Assembly (NCBI GenBank): GCA_965203215.1 | Contig: CBDBBY010000001.1 | Span: 372,001-436,000 of the forward strand | Length of the DNA stretch: 64,000 nucleotides | Direction: 5' to 3' | Source of the DNA: CBDBBY01 sp965203215 | GTDB lineage: Bacteria; Pseudomonadota; Alphaproteobacteria; Rhodobacterales; Rhodobacteraceae | Shown: in pieces, positions 1-8,950 of the stretch | How the letters are laid out: each line of letters opens with the position of its first letter | Position numbering within the stretch: position 1 is the first letter of the stretch | Notes under the pieces: model-generated | Told to the model about the DNA's origin: nothing | Seen by the model: only the letters and a program-made list of their open reading frames with translations | Database searches by the model: none | Position numbers and translations under genes: made by a program

Positions 1-423
1 GGCACCTTTTTGCCGGTGAGATCAAAGAATATCGAAGATCACGCGCCGCAAGCCGAGTGGGGCGAGATTTCAGAGGAAGCGGCGGCCGAGATCAATTCGA
101 CCAGAAAGCGCGGCGGCCGCGTCATTCCGGTCGGAACGACGTCCTTGAGGTTGCTCGAGACCGCGTCCGCGTCCGATGGCGAAGTGCGTCCGTGGCGGGG
201 CTTGACCGATTTATTCATTCGTCCCGGATACCGGTTCAATGTGGTCGACGGCTTGATGACCAACTTCCACTTGCCGGGGTCGAGCCTCATCATACTGGTG
301 TCGGCGCTGGGAGGTGTTGCGCGAATCAAGGAATTGTACGCGCATGCGATCAGGAGACGATACAGGTTCTACTCTTACGGCGACAGCTCCCTTTTGCTGA
401 ATTGCGCGGAAATCGGCAACTGA
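1..423 (+). CDS. queA: QueA, C-terminal part (tRNA queuosine synthesis), cut by window start
   Basis: S-adenosylmethionine:tRNA ribosyltransferase-isomerase adds the epoxycyclopentane ring of queuosine to the wobble base of Asp, Asn, His and Tyr tRNAs in the cytoplasm. The frame is open from base 1 and begins GTFLPVRSKNIEDH, a QueA block. It continues with PVGTTSLRLLE, TDLFIRPGYRF and NFHLPGSSLI, all typical of the C-terminal half of the family. The N-terminal half lies outside the window. The last residues after YSYGDSSLLLN (CAEIGN) are slightly longer than the usual family end. The MFS gene follows about 60 bases downstream on the same strand. Confidence 0.93.
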   Translation, partial: GTFLPVRSKNIEDHAPQAEWGEISEEAAAEINSTRKRGGRVIPVGTTSLRLLETASASDGEVRPWRGLTDLFIRPGYRFNVVDGLMTNFHLPGSSLIILVSALGGVARIKELYAHAIRRRYRFYSYGDSSLLLNCAEIGN

Positions 424-482
424 ACGTCGAATTTCGCCTTCCACGGAAAATTCGCGGTGCAATATGGCTCAGTTCGACTGGG

Positions 483-1766
483 ATGTTGGCCATGCTTCAG
501 GTCGTAAAACTAAACTGGGCGCTCCTTATCGGAATACTCCTTCTTATGCTCGGAAACGGCGTCCAAGCGACGCTGCTCGGGGTTCGCGGCGAACTGGAAG
601 GATATTCGACCTTCACAATGTCGATCGTCATGTCCGGTTACTTCATAGGGTTTCTTGGCGGATCAAAGCTGGCCCCGCAAATGATCAAGAGGGTCGGGCA
701 TGTCAGAGTTTTTGCCGCGCTCGCATCGCTCATTTCCGCCGTCATGATTCTGTACGCGGCGTTTCCGTCGGCAATTTTTTGGACCGTGCTTCGCATCATC
801 ATCGGCTTCTGCTTCTCGGGCGTTTACGTGGTCGCCGAGAGCTGGCTGAACGACAATTCCACGAACCAGACGCGCGGGCAGGTGCTTTCCGTCTACGTGA
901 TCGTCCAATTGCTAGGCATCGTCAGCGCCCAAGGATTGTTGAATTTCGGCGATCCGGGCGGATATTTCCTTTTTGTCATTTCGTCGGTTCTTGTTTCGAT
1001 CGCGTTCGCTCCGATCCTCCTGTCGGTCTCGCCCGCGCCGTTGTTCGAGACGGCGAAGCCGATGTCCGTGCGGGATCTCGTGCGGGCATCGCCGCTCGGA
1101 GCGACGGGCGCATTCTGCCTCGGTGCGCTTTTTGCCGGTCTCTGGGGCATGAGTTCGGTTTTCGGGACGCAAGTCGGCTTGTCCGTTCGGGAAATCTCGA
1201 TTTTCGTTGCGGCCATCTACGTCGGCGGAATGATCTTCCAGTATCCCGTCGGCTGGTTTTCGGACCGCTTCGACCGCAGGAAGATCATTTTGGTCATGGC
1301 CGCGATTTCTGCCATTGCCGCTTTGATCGCAGTCATGACGTTCGGGATGTTCGCCGCGCTGATCTCAGCGGCGTTAGTTATCGGCGGTGTAGTCAATCCA
1401 ATGTACACCTTGGTTATCGCCTATTCGAACGACATGCTTGAGCCTGAAGACATGCCTGCGGCGGCGGGTGCTCTGATCTTCCTGAACGGGCTCGGGGCAG
1501 CCGGGGGGCCGCTTGTGGTCGGCTGGATTATGACCCTTGTCGGACCTGTCGGATTTTTCGTGTACATCGCGGCGGTCATGGCCTTTCTCGCTTTCTTCAC
1601 GCTCTTCAGGATGGCAATGCGCCCGGCGGATTCCGATCAGACGACGGGCGCGTACACGCCGGTCGGCCCGACAATAACGCCGGTTGCGATGGATATGGTC
1701 CAGGAAATCGCAATCGAGACCCAGCAGGACGAAGCCTCCGACGATCAGGCGCAATCCGAATCTTGA
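483..1766 (+). CDS. MFS transporter, 12-TM, YcaD-like
   Basis: Major facilitator superfamily permease of about 427 residues in the inner membrane; the substrate is not evident. Alternating hydrophobic segments run through the whole protein. Short charged loops such as GWFSDRFDRRKI (around residues 255-266) match the MFS loop motif between helices. NDNSTNQTRGQVLS is like the YcaD-type subgroup. The C-terminal 45 residues are hydrophilic and acidic (ending DEASDDQAQSES), so they are probably a cytoplasmic tail. The frame is open far upstream through queA, but homology begins at MLAMLQVVKLNW. ATG 483 was chosen; ATG 492 is equally possible because neither has a strong ribosome-binding site. Confidence 0.85.
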   Translation: MLAMLQVVKLNWALLIGILLLMLGNGVQATLLGVRGELEGYSTFTMSIVMSGYFIGFLGGSKLAPQMIKRVGHVRVFAALASLISAVMILYAAFPSAIFWTVLRIIIGFCFSGVYVVAESWLNDNSTNQTRGQVLSVYVIVQLLGIVSAQGLLNFGDPGGYFLFVISSVLVSIAFAPILLSVSPAPLFETAKPMSVRDLVRASPLGATGAFCLGALFAGLWGMSSVFGTQVGLSVREISIFVAAIYVGGMIFQYPVGWFSDRFDRRKIILVMAAISAIAALIAVMTFGMFAALISAALVIGGVVNPMYTLVIAYSNDMLEPEDMPAAAGALIFLNGLGAAGGPLVVGWIMTLVGPVGFFVYIAAVMAFLAFFTLFRMAMRPADSDQTTGAYTPVGPTITPVAMDMVQEIAIETQQDEASDDQAQSES

Positions 1767-2110
1767 CTGAAAGCACTGCGAAACCGGGGTTCGGCGAGAG
1801 TCGAATTCAACCGCTCGCCCGTCGCGAACGGCCTCGGAACCCGGGGCGAACTGAAACGCGTCGGCGAAAATGCCGAAATCACCAAATTATTCGGCGAACG
1901 CACCTACATGTGACAGTTCGGACAAGAAACATTTTGTCGCGCGTTACCGTATTGCCGAATTCAATCAAACAACATATCTAGCGGCTTGTAATCGCTGAAC
2001 TCCGAAATAATCCAAGAGCGTCGACGGAATCCGAGCGCTCCGAAGATCGGCACGCAATTGGAATGCGCGATTCGCTGGGAGAAGCGGGAAGCGCGGTTAC
2101 GGGGAAATCG
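1767..2110. other. 344-base stretch without a recognised gene
   Basis: No gene is recognised. In the same frame as the MFS stop codon, 48 further codons stay open up to TGA 1911-1913 and end KLFGERTYM, but there is no ATG. It could be a short relic, a small gene with a rare start, or chance. Nothing else stands out. Confidence 0.4.
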
Positions 2111-2695
2111 ATGGACAATGAATTCAGAACAAACTTTGTCAGGGAACCCGTAAACCCCCGCAACCATTCAGCGCTTGTATTGAACGCTGACTTTCGGCCG
2201 CTTTCCTATTTTCCGCTTTCGCTTTGGAATTGGCAGGATTCTGTCAAGGCCGCTTACTTGGATCGGGTGGACGTTCTTTCCGAGTACGACGAAGTCGTGC
2301 GTTCGCCTTCCACCGCGATCAAGGTGCCGTCGGTCGTGGTGCTGAGGGAGTACATCAAGCCCTGCAAATCGGCTGCGTTCACGCGGTTCAATCTGTTTCT
2401 GCGCGACGAATTCGCTTGCCAGTACTGCGGCAGCGCCAGCGAACTGACTTTCGACCATGTGATTCCGCGTTCACGTGGCGGTAAGACCACGTGGGAAAAT
2501 GTCGTCGCTGCATGCGAGCGGTGCAATTTGGCGAAAGGAGCGCGGCTGCTCAGCGAATGCGCTTTGACTTTGAGAAAGCGGCCAGTCGAACCAAAGCCGG
2601 AAATACTCTTGAATAAAGGCCGAAAGTTCCCGCCGAATTATCTTCACGAGAGCTGGCTGGATTTCCTTTACTGGGATGCCGAACTGGAGGAATAG
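2111..2695 (+). CDS. HNH endonuclease family protein
   Basis: A 194-residue protein with a compact HNH nuclease core near residues 105-145. It has a CQYC knuckle, then LTFDHVIPRSRGG carrying the DH of the HNH motif, then NVVAACERCNLAKG with the second CxxC and the Asn. The zinc-ribbon plus beta-beta-alpha metal fold cuts DNA in this family. Proteins of this kind (about 185-195 aa) are widely conserved as chromosomal genes in alphaproteobacteria, and their cellular role is not settled. ATG 2111 was chosen because family similarity starts near NPRNHSALVLNADFRPLSYF; the frame also has an ATG at 2063. It is not next to a methylase, so a classical restriction role is unsupported. Confidence 0.85.
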   Translation: MDNEFRTNFVREPVNPRNHSALVLNADFRPLSYFPLSLWNWQDSVKAAYLDRVDVLSEYDEVVRSPSTAIKVPSVVVLREYIKPCKSAAFTRFNLFLRDEFACQYCGSASELTFDHVIPRSRGGKTTWENVVAACERCNLAKGARLLSECALTLRKRPVEPKPEILLNKGRKFPPNYLHESWLDFLYWDAELEE

Positions 2696-2729
2696 GCGGC
2701 GTCGGCTTTCGCGGGCGCGGCATTGATTC

Positions 2730-2767
2730 GCGCACGGGCTGCGGCGCACGCGCTGCAGCCCGTGCGC
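2730..2767. terminator. 13-bp inverted repeat between convergent genes
   Basis: GCGCACGGGCTGC at 2730-2742 pairs perfectly with GCAGCCCGTGCGC at 2755-2767 around a 12-base loop. It lies between the HNH gene (ending 2695) and dsbB (ending 2996), which converge, so a bidirectional terminator is the natural guess. There is no T-run on either side, so this is not a canonical intrinsic terminator. The rest of 2768-2995 holds a smaller hairpin at 2873-2890 and no recognisable gene. Confidence 0.4.
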
Positions 2768-2995
2768 TGTCAGCCGGATTGCATGAATCTTGCCGTAGCA
2801 TAGCGGCCATGATTGGCGGCGGTGCGAGGTTGGAATTCCATGGCGGTTGACGGGACTTGGATCAAACCGCCCGCAATCCGTGCGGATTGCGCATGGTGCC
2901 GGTCAATTTCAACGGCTTGCGGGCGATGCTTTCCAGTTGCCCAAGACATCGAGGCCGAAGTTTTCGAGTTTCGGAAAGCGTGCATGTTCTCGTAT

Positions 2996-3490
2996 TCAGC
3001 GTTTGCGATACTGAGCAGCCGCACCCAGCCGCGAGTGGCGGTGAAGAGAGACTATCCAGACTCCGACCAGGAGCAGCGAAAGGATTCCGTTCCAGGCGGC
3101 CATGGACAGGCCAAGAAAGCTCCAGACGACTTCGTCACATAGAACTGCGGGCTGTGCAGCGCTGAAGTCGAGCAAATCCGTTCCCGACCTCATCTCCAGC
3201 GGGGTCGCCGAACATGCTTCCAACCCTTTCCACCACTTGTACTCGACGCCTGCGTGGTAGAGGGCGGTCGCAGCGCTCGCCGTCGCCGCGAGCGCTCCCG
3301 CCCAGGCAAGCTTCGGAACTCCGAATATCAAGACCGCCGCGCCGACCGCGACCGCCGCCGCGTGAGGCCAACGCTGCCAAATGCAAAGCTGGCAAGGAGC
3401 CAATCCGCCCAGGTATTGGAATCCCAGCGCGGCGATAAGCAAGAGGGCGGAGCCGGCTGCGGCTGCGGTGACCAAATGACGTGAGTTCAT
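2996..3490 (-). CDS. dsbB: DsbB-family disulfide bond formation protein
   Basis: Inner-membrane quinone reductase family that re-oxidises DsbA, passing electrons to ubiquinone. 164 residues with four hydrophobic segments. The first periplasmic loop has APCQLCIWQRW (Cys pair near residues 33 and 36). The second loop carries the other two cysteines in LEACSATPL and AVLCDEVVW. This is the classic DsbB layout, although the family is divergent. The start ATG at 3490 overlaps the stop of the upstream DedA-type gene by 4 bases (ATGA), so the two are translationally coupled. No dsbA lies nearby in this window. Confidence 0.88.
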   Translation of the reverse strand: MNSRHLVTAAAAGSALLLIAALGFQYLGGLAPCQLCIWQRWPHAAAVAVGAAVLIFGVPKLAWAGALAATASAATALYHAGVEYKWWKGLEACSATPLEMRSGTDLLDFSAAQPAVLCDEVVWSFLGLSMAAWNGILSLLLVGVWIVSLHRHSRLGAAAQYRKR

Positions 3491-4104
3491 AGCAGTTCGA
3501 CAGCAAAATACGATCCGACGAGGAGAACGATTGCCAGCGTGAACAGGAGCCCGAGCCTTGCTTCGATGAGTTCTCTTACCGGCTCTCCGAATCGCCAGAG
3601 AAGCGCTGCGATTATGAAGAATCGAGCGCCGCGGGCAATGATGCTGGAAATCACGAATACCTGAAAGTTCAGGCCTGTCGCTCCGGAAAGGATGGTAATC
3701 ACCTTGTAAGGAAATGGAGTTACGCCTGCGAAAAGCACCGCCCACGCTCCGTATTCGTTATAGCTTTCGGCGAACCGGGCGAAATGCCTTTCGTAGCCGA
3801 AGAACTCCAAAATCGGCGCCCCCAAAGCATCGTAAAGCTGAAGCCCGATTAGGTATCCCAGCATCCCGCCGGCTACGGAGCTCGCAAGACAGACCGCGGC
3901 GATAACGAACGCTCTGCTTGGAGTCGCAATGATCATGGGAATCATCAGCAAGTCGGGCGGAATCGGGAAAACCGAGCTCTCCAGGAAACTCACCAGCGCG
4001 AGAGCAAGCAATGCATGCCTGCTTCGCGCAAGTTTCATCGTCCAATCGTAGAGTCGCCTGATCAATTCGCGCGGCCAGCTAAATTGACATAGGGCGTTCG
4101 ACAA
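3487..4104 (-). CDS. YqaA/DedA-type inner membrane protein
   Basis: 205-residue protein of the SNARE-associated/DedA (VTT domain) superfamily, closest in pattern to YqaA. Core features are FLESSVFPIPPDLLMIP (E and the PxPP turn), GGMLGYLIGLQLYDALG, and the re-entrant segment FAGVTPFPYKVITILSGATGLN. DedA proteins are proposed lipid scramblases/transporters such as the undecaprenyl-phosphate flippases; a specific role here is inferred only. The longest frame starts at TTG 4104. A TTG at 4065 (just before IRRLYDWTMKLA) fits family starts equally well. It overlaps dsbB by 4 bases. Confidence 0.85.
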   Translation of the reverse strand: MSNALCQFSWPRELIRRLYDWTMKLARSRHALLALALVSFLESSVFPIPPDLLMIPMIIATPSRAFVIAAVCLASSVAGGMLGYLIGLQLYDALGAPILEFFGYERHFARFAESYNEYGAWAVLFAGVTPFPYKVITILSGATGLNFQVFVISSIIARGARFFIIAALLWRFGEPVRELIEARLGLLFTLAIVLLVGSYFAVELL

Positions 4105-4130
4105 CGGATCCGGGTTCGCAACGCATGCGC

Positions 4131-4958
4131 CTAACCCGGGCTGCCGTCCGCCGAACGATTCGCGGCTGCCGAAACTGCCGACAAAGTGCGTCCTTTATCG
4201 GCGCCGTCCGCAAGGGATGCGAACGAGCCGCCAACGAAATCGAACGGGGCGTCGCCTCCGCCGTGCTTGTCGAGGAAGTCGGCAGCATGGTGCTTCGGAA
4301 CATAACCCAGAGATTTCGCGCGGGAGTTGTCGAAATACGGGTAAAGGGCATCGGAAACCCCGTAGACGATTTCCGCGTGAATGCGGTCGTCCATGAGTCC
4401 GATCAACATGAGCTGAGCGAGGTCTTCCGGATGTACCCAGGTGGAAAGGGTTCGCCTGTCTTCAGGCGCAGGCAAAGTCGTTCCGATTCGAATAGCGAAT
4501 GTCCTCAGTCCGAATTTGTCTGCATAGAGCATGCACAGGCTTTCGCCGAACACTTTGGACGCTCCGTACAATGAGTCCGGCCTGAAAACATCGGCAATTC
4601 CGAACGGGCGTTCCGACGGAAAGTATCCTGCAGCGTGATTCGACGAAGCAAACACGATGCGCTCGACGCCTTCCAATCGGGCGCATTCAAACAAGGAATG
4701 CGCACCTTCGAAGTTGCATTCCCGGATCGTGTTCCAATCCGCTTCGACCGGTTGGCCGCCGAGGTGAATCACGCCCTTGGAGCCTTTCAGCACAGTTCGG
4801 AGCTTTGTTCTATCTGTCAGGTCGCAGCGAATGCCGTTTTCCACCTCATGCCGATCAGTAAGGACGATTTCATCGAATATGTCTCGGAGGTAGGGAAGGA
4901 CCATGTTCGCGACGGCCCCGGCCGCGCCGGTCATTGCGATGCGTCCGTTCGCAGTCAA
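4131..4958 (-). CDS. Uronate dehydrogenase-like NAD-dependent SDR
   Basis: Extended short-chain dehydrogenase resembling uronate dehydrogenase (oxidises galacturonate/glucuronate to aldarolactones). The Rossmann motif MTGAAGAV is followed by D of CDLTD. VIHLGGQPVEADWNTI, FASSNHAAGYFP and the catalytic YGASKVFGE (Tyr, Lys) are very close to Udh blocks. TWVHPEDLAQL and VVYG-like IVYGVSD complete the resemblance. I prefer TTG 4958 because it is preceded by GAGGGAAAA and gives about 275 aa, the family length. An in-frame ATG at 5033 would add 25 residues with no family similarity. No uronate catabolism genes are adjacent, so the substrate remains an inference. Confidence 0.8.
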   Translation of the reverse strand: MTANGRIAMTGAAGAVANMVLPYLRDIFDEIVLTDRHEVENGIRCDLTDRTKLRTVLKGSKGVIHLGGQPVEADWNTIRECNFEGAHSLFECARLEGVERIVFASSNHAAGYFPSERPFGIADVFRPDSLYGASKVFGESLCMLYADKFGLRTFAIRIGTTLPAPEDRRTLSTWVHPEDLAQLMLIGLMDDRIHAEIVYGVSDALYPYFDNSRAKSLGYVPKHHAADFLDKHGGGDAPFDFVGGSFASLADGADKGRTLSAVSAAANRSADGSPG

Positions 4959-5205
4959 TTTTCCCTCGCTCGTAACGGAGTTGCGCGGCTTGGGGATACC
5001 GAAATTGGAATCGGCAGCGCGGGCCGCGAACATTAGCGTTCAATGCGTCGCGTATAATGATGCCGCCTGGATTTCAATTGGACGGCGAGGCAATTCGGCG
5101 GAGCGCCTACGCATGACTGAATTTGGGCAAGCCGTTCCCTCGGTTTGCAATGCTTTGGCAGTTTCGGATTGCAGATTTCGATCATGAATTGCATAGCTGG
5201 CGCCA

Positions 5206-5871
5206 ATGAACACGCCGGCACATTTGATCATCGGGGCAGCCGTGTTTGCCCGGCCGGGCGACAAGGCTGCCAGCTCGGCCGCTTTGGCCGGGGCGATCAT
5301 TCCCGATCTTTCCTTATACGTCATGGCTGCGAACGAATTGCTCATCCGAAACACCGACCCGGGGATCGTATTCGGACAAATGTATTTCTCTGACGAATGG
5401 CAGAGGATATTCGCCATTGACAACTCGGTGTTTCTCTGGACTGCCGTCCTCGTCATGGGCTTGGCACTGCAAGGGAATCGGGCTGCAGACTTGGGAAACG
5501 CGGCGATGTCCCCCGCGTCCCGGATGAAATCGTTTCCAGTCCGGGCGAACTGGATTGCAGTGCTCGGCGGGGCGGCGCTCCTTCATTTGGCCTTGGATTT
5601 CCCGTTCCATCATGACGACGGTCGCGCGCATTTCTGGCCCTTGAGCAACTGGATATTCGAAAGCCCGTTGAGCTATTGGGATCCGGCGCACTTCGGCCAA
5701 ATCGTCGGCCCTCTGGAGGGATTCCTTTGCCTATGGCTGTGTGTGCTTCTTTGGCGCAGATTTCGCGGATGGCCAGCCAGATCCATGATTGCCGCAGGGG
5801 GTGCCATTGAATTGTTGATGACGGTTCCGCCCCTTGTCTCCATGTTCACCTCCCAGAGTTTCGGGCTTTGA
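5206..5871 (+). CDS. Small polytopic membrane protein, YdjM/metal-dependent-hydrolase-like
   Basis: 221-residue protein with about four to five membrane segments. It opens with MNTPAHLIIGAAVF. The histidine/aspartate cluster LLHLALDFPFHHDDGRAHFWP (residues ~125-145) resembles the HxxxD..H signature of membrane-bound metal-dependent hydrolases of the YdjM type. Homologues are sometimes mislabelled as cobalamin biosynthesis proteins, and nothing here supports that. Function unknown. A TATAAT box at 5053-5058 upstream is a possible promoter. It stands alone between the divergent dehydrogenase gene and a tRNA. Confidence 0.65.
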   Translation: MNTPAHLIIGAAVFARPGDKAASSAALAGAIIPDLSLYVMAANELLIRNTDPGIVFGQMYFSDEWQRIFAIDNSVFLWTAVLVMGLALQGNRAADLGNAAMSPASRMKSFPVRANWIAVLGGAALLHLALDFPFHHDDGRAHFWPLSNWIFESPLSYWDPAHFGQIVGPLEGFLCLWLCVLLWRRFRGWPARSMIAAGGAIELLMTVPPLVSMFTSQSFGL

Positions 5872-5976
5872 CCGAATGGCGCGACGGCTTGAGTCCTTGT
5901 CTGCCGCGCGGAGGGAAAGTGAAACCGGGCGTTCGCAGCATCGTTCCGCTTGCGGGTGGCCGGATCTCCGGCAGAA

Positions 5977-6003
5977 TTGACAACGCACGGCGAGAACTAT
6001 ACT
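5977..6003 (+). promoter_or_regulatory. Promoter of tRNA-Leu(CAA)
   Basis: TTGACA (5977-5982) and TATACT (5998-6003) with a 15-base spacer, ending 11 bases before the mature tRNA. Near-consensus sigma-70-type boxes directly upstream of a tRNA are expected; the spacer is short. Confidence 0.6.
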
Positions 6004-6014
6004 CGGCTGACCAG

Positions 6015-6099
6015 GCCCGAGTGGCGGAATTGGTAGACGCAGGGGACTCAAAATCCCCCGACTTCGGTCGTGCGAGTTCGAGTCTCGCCTCGGGCACCA
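6015..6099 (+). tRNA. tRNA-Leu (anticodon CAA)
   Basis: Complete class II tRNA cloverleaf. Acceptor GCCCGAG (6015-6021) pairs with CTCGGGC (6089-6095); discriminator A is at 6096 and CCA is encoded at 6097-6099. The anticodon stem GGGGA/TCCCC encloses the loop CTCAAAA with anticodon CAA at 6049-6051. There is a long variable arm, and the T loop GTTCGAGTC lies within the usual stem. It reads UUG codons and is uninterrupted, unlike the other tRNA-Leu 3 kb away. Confidence 0.97.
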
Positions 6100-6647
6100 G
6101 CTAAGTTTTTGCAGTCTGAGAAAATCAGCCCTGCTGTCGTAGCATCGATTCGCTTGGATGCCTATTGATGTGCCGCCTTGAGCTGCGCAATCGGTTGTCC
6201 AGCTTGCACGTCGGGCAATCGCAATGAAATCTGCCTTGTTTGCGGTTTCCGCGTCTCCCCTGGTCAAGCCCGCCATTCAGGAAGGCTTGTTTCTGAATCC
6301 TATGCGTGCCGAATTGACGGCGGCTCCGAGGCAGGCAAGCCGGCAAAGCTGGAAGTCGCTGCCGAGATTTTTCGTCGAGACGCATGGAACAGGAACCGCT
6401 TGAAGCGGCTTTTCCGATTGCCGGACGTCCCGATGTGGCGCGGCCACCGGACGCGCGGTCTCGAGGATTGGTTCAGAGCGGTGGGGGACAGACCGAACGA
6501 TCAAGTGTAGGAAAGCAAGACGCTGCATCGGAGGCCGACACGGCCTCCGCCACCCGGGTCCAATCGGGTGCCGCCCTGAGGGTTGCGCCCGACAGGTCGG
6601 CGGAGAACAGGACGGCCGCGAGATCCCTGCAGAGCAGGGCCCCGGGG
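6100..6647. other. 548-base stretch without a gene; inverted repeat at 6530-6548
   Basis: No supported gene. A perfect 8-bp hairpin GGAGGCCG-ACA-CGGCCTCC at 6530-6548 lies about 100 bases past the stop of the lipoprotein gene on the minus strand and could terminate it, but no T-run follows. Short open frames on both strands look like chance. Confidence 0.45.
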
Positions 6648-8525
6648 TCAGTCGCCCACGGGTCCAATCGCGACGCCGTAGGCGCCGCCTTCTCGGACAA
6701 GCGCCGCGCCGAAGCTGCCCACGATCGACAGGTTATTGGCAAGGTTATTGGTAGCGATGCCGTCCTGGAGATACCAGATTCCGGCCGCCTCCAGCCCGGC
6801 GAGCGGCCCGTAGAAATTCCCCTTGTAGCCTCCCTCCGTGAAAGCCGACAATGAAGCGGTGTCGATGACGCCTTTGAACTCTCCATCCGCTCCGATGCCA
6901 GTTGCTTGGAGCGTCAGAACGCCGGAGATCCTAGCGTAGTCTTCCCAGATCCTCTTGCTGTTGCTGAAGGATTCCAGATTCGTGATCTTTCCGCTGATTC
7001 TGTTGTCGGCCGCGGTTCCGGAAATTGTCGCGGTCAGCGTGACGTCGCCCCGCAGCCTCAGGTAGTGGGCGTCCCGCAGCGCCAAGGAGTCGGCGTTTTC
7101 CAGTGACGGAAAGTATGTGGGCCCAGGCCAGGAAGCAATTGCGAATTGCGATGCCAGGGTTCGGCCCCTGAACGTGCCTCCGACAATCTTGTCGGCTTCG
7201 GCGACGTCCGTGGTCCTCATGCCGACCTCGTCCTTGAAGGCGTCGTAGCCCGCATGGAAGGGAAAGGTTCGTCGCCCGGGGGCTACCTGGTTGCTGACGA
7301 AGTTCCCTGATCTCACGAAGCTGTCGATGAATTCCATGTGCCCGTAGGTGGCATAGGACAGGTAGCGGTTCGTGTCGTCGCGCGCGGAGGCCGCCGGGTC
7401 GTCCGGGTCCTCGAGATTCCTGTCCAGACCGACATGGTTGGACAGCCGCATGATGTAGGTGCCCAGCTCCCGGCCTGCACTGAGCCGGTTGCCGAGGGTC
7501 GTCACATGATCCGACGACGGCATTAGCGTGGCGGTCCAGTAATGCTCGGCGTTGCCCTCGGGCGAGGCCCTCGGAGCACCGAACGTCAGCTTCAGATCGT
7601 ATCCGCCGTCCGATCCGTCGGGCGCGACGGTTTGAAAGCCGCTCGCAAATAAGCTGTGAAATCTGAGATCGAGGCCGGGCGCGCCTTTTCCGCCCATGTC
7701 CACGACAAGCCCGCCCGGAGTGATCGTCAGCCCGGCGATGAGCAGGGGCTCAACGCCGTTGTTTCCGCCGCCAACGGGATCCAAAAACGGAAACGGGGCG
7801 TTCAGCGGTCCGAGAAACAGAAACTGTCTCGCGTTCCCTATTACCGCTTGGGCCGCTAGAAAGATCGGGATTCCCCGCATGCGCAGCCGGTCGCCGCTGC
7901 TGGCCAGTCTTGGCGACATCACGATCTTCCCGTCCTCGTACGTGACCGGCGGGATTTTCTCCCCCGTCAGCAGGGTCGCGGCGTCGGTGCCGTCGGCGTT
8001 CCTGCGCCGATTGCGGTCCACTCTCTGGAGCTCAGGCACGGGCCGGAGACTCTCCCTCCCTATGACCAGGGAGGACGCCGCCCATCCCGCGCCCGCGCTG
8101 CTTTCGGCGGCGCGCAGCCTCGGGATGTCCTCAGCCTCGGCGGCGTCCGCCTTGAGGGACAGCCTGGCCGCCCGGGCGGTCCTTTCGGAGTCGTCCGAAG
8201 GTGCCTCCAGAGCGCGCGCCGCCGCGAGGGCGTCCGTCAAAGCCTTCCGCGCGGCGGCGATGCCTGCCGACGTCGTTGCAGCGGCAGTCACCATTCTCCG
8301 GGCGTCGGTCAGATCCTTCTCCGCTTGCTTCAGATCGTCGTCGAACCTTTCCGCCGGGGTCCTGACGTCCGCGGGCGGATCCGTGGTTTCGGGAGCGGGA
8401 TCGGTGGTACCGGGAGCGGCGGGATCTGGATCGGGATCTGCGGGGGCTGGCGGATTGCCGCCGGAGCAGGCGCCGAGCGCCAGTACTGCGGCGCAAGCCA
8501 GAACTGCGGTCAGTTTCGTGTTCAT
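6648..8525 (-). CDS. Large surface lipoprotein with TbpB-like C-terminal barrel
   Basis: 625-residue predicted lipoprotein. The signal peptide MNTKLTAVLACAAVLALGAC ends in an LGAC lipobox. It is followed by a Pro/Asp/Thr-rich tether and an Ala-rich helical region (residues ~55-140). The C-terminal end carries a transferrin-binding-protein-like strand pattern with the block GGYKGNFYGPLAGLEAAGIW. TbpB-like/Slam-dependent lipoproteins sit on the outer membrane and often bind host or environmental ligands, but no TonB receptor or Slam gene is nearby. The start ATG 8525 follows GGGGGAAG at good spacing; upstream codons of the open frame are non-coding in style. Ligand unknown. A short relative lies at 31664-32416. 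Confidence 0.75.
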   Translation of the reverse strand: MNTKLTAVLACAAVLALGACSGGNPPAPADPDPDPAAPGTTDPAPETTDPPADVRTPAERFDDDLKQAEKDLTDARRMVTAAATTSAGIAAARKALTDALAAARALEAPSDDSERTARAARLSLKADAAEAEDIPRLRAAESSAGAGWAASSLVIGRESLRPVPELQRVDRNRRRNADGTDAATLLTGEKIPPVTYEDGKIVMSPRLASSGDRLRMRGIPIFLAAQAVIGNARQFLFLGPLNAPFPFLDPVGGGNNGVEPLLIAGLTITPGGLVVDMGGKGAPGLDLRFHSLFASGFQTVAPDGSDGGYDLKLTFGAPRASPEGNAEHYWTATLMPSSDHVTTLGNRLSAGRELGTYIMRLSNHVGLDRNLEDPDDPAASARDDTNRYLSYATYGHMEFIDSFVRSGNFVSNQVAPGRRTFPFHAGYDAFKDEVGMRTTDVAEADKIVGGTFRGRTLASQFAIASWPGPTYFPSLENADSLALRDAHYLRLRGDVTLTATISGTAADNRISGKITNLESFSNSKRIWEDYARISGVLTLQATGIGADGEFKGVIDTASLSAFTEGGYKGNFYGPLAGLEAAGIWYLQDGIATNNLANNLSIVGSFGAALVREGGAYGVAIGPVGD

Positions 8526-8910
8526 GGGTGCTTCCCCCGTCGGTAATGGTTTAAGTTTTTCCTTTGCCCCTGTCGCCTCCGGGCTTGCCCGGCGCGTCCC
8601 GTCCGGAGCGGGCTCCGGCGTTCGCGCCAACTGCGGCGACTCCTTGGGGCAACCGCGAGTATCGTAAGGGGGTGGGGTAACTGATGTCCAGTGCTTATTT
8701 TCAGCCGGAAACCGGATTCGCCGCCGCCGGATCCAAGCCGCATCCGCTCGCTCTTCGCAGCGTCCGAAGCCTCCGCCGTCCCTTCCTCAAGAATCTCCCG
8801 GGGCGCGCTTCTGGACAAGGTCGCGAACCGCGCCGCCATCGGAGGGCGGTCAAAACCGCATGGAATGAAACGACGACGCAGGCAATTCGCGAAATGAGTC
8901 TTCAGGAAAA

Positions 8911-8939
8911 TTGACTGCCATAGCGCATTGACGTATTTG
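8911..8939 (+). promoter_or_regulatory. Promoter of the intron-containing tRNA-Leu
   Basis: TTGACT (8911-8916), a 17-base spacer, and TATTTG (8934-8939), placing a start site a few bases before the tRNA at 8951. Confidence 0.55.
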
Positions 8940-8950
8940 GTTGGTCGGAT

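Noticed and set aside
57..482. N-terminal extension of the MFS transporter through queA
   Set aside because: The extra residues overlap queA in another frame and have no similarity to transporters; homology begins at 483.
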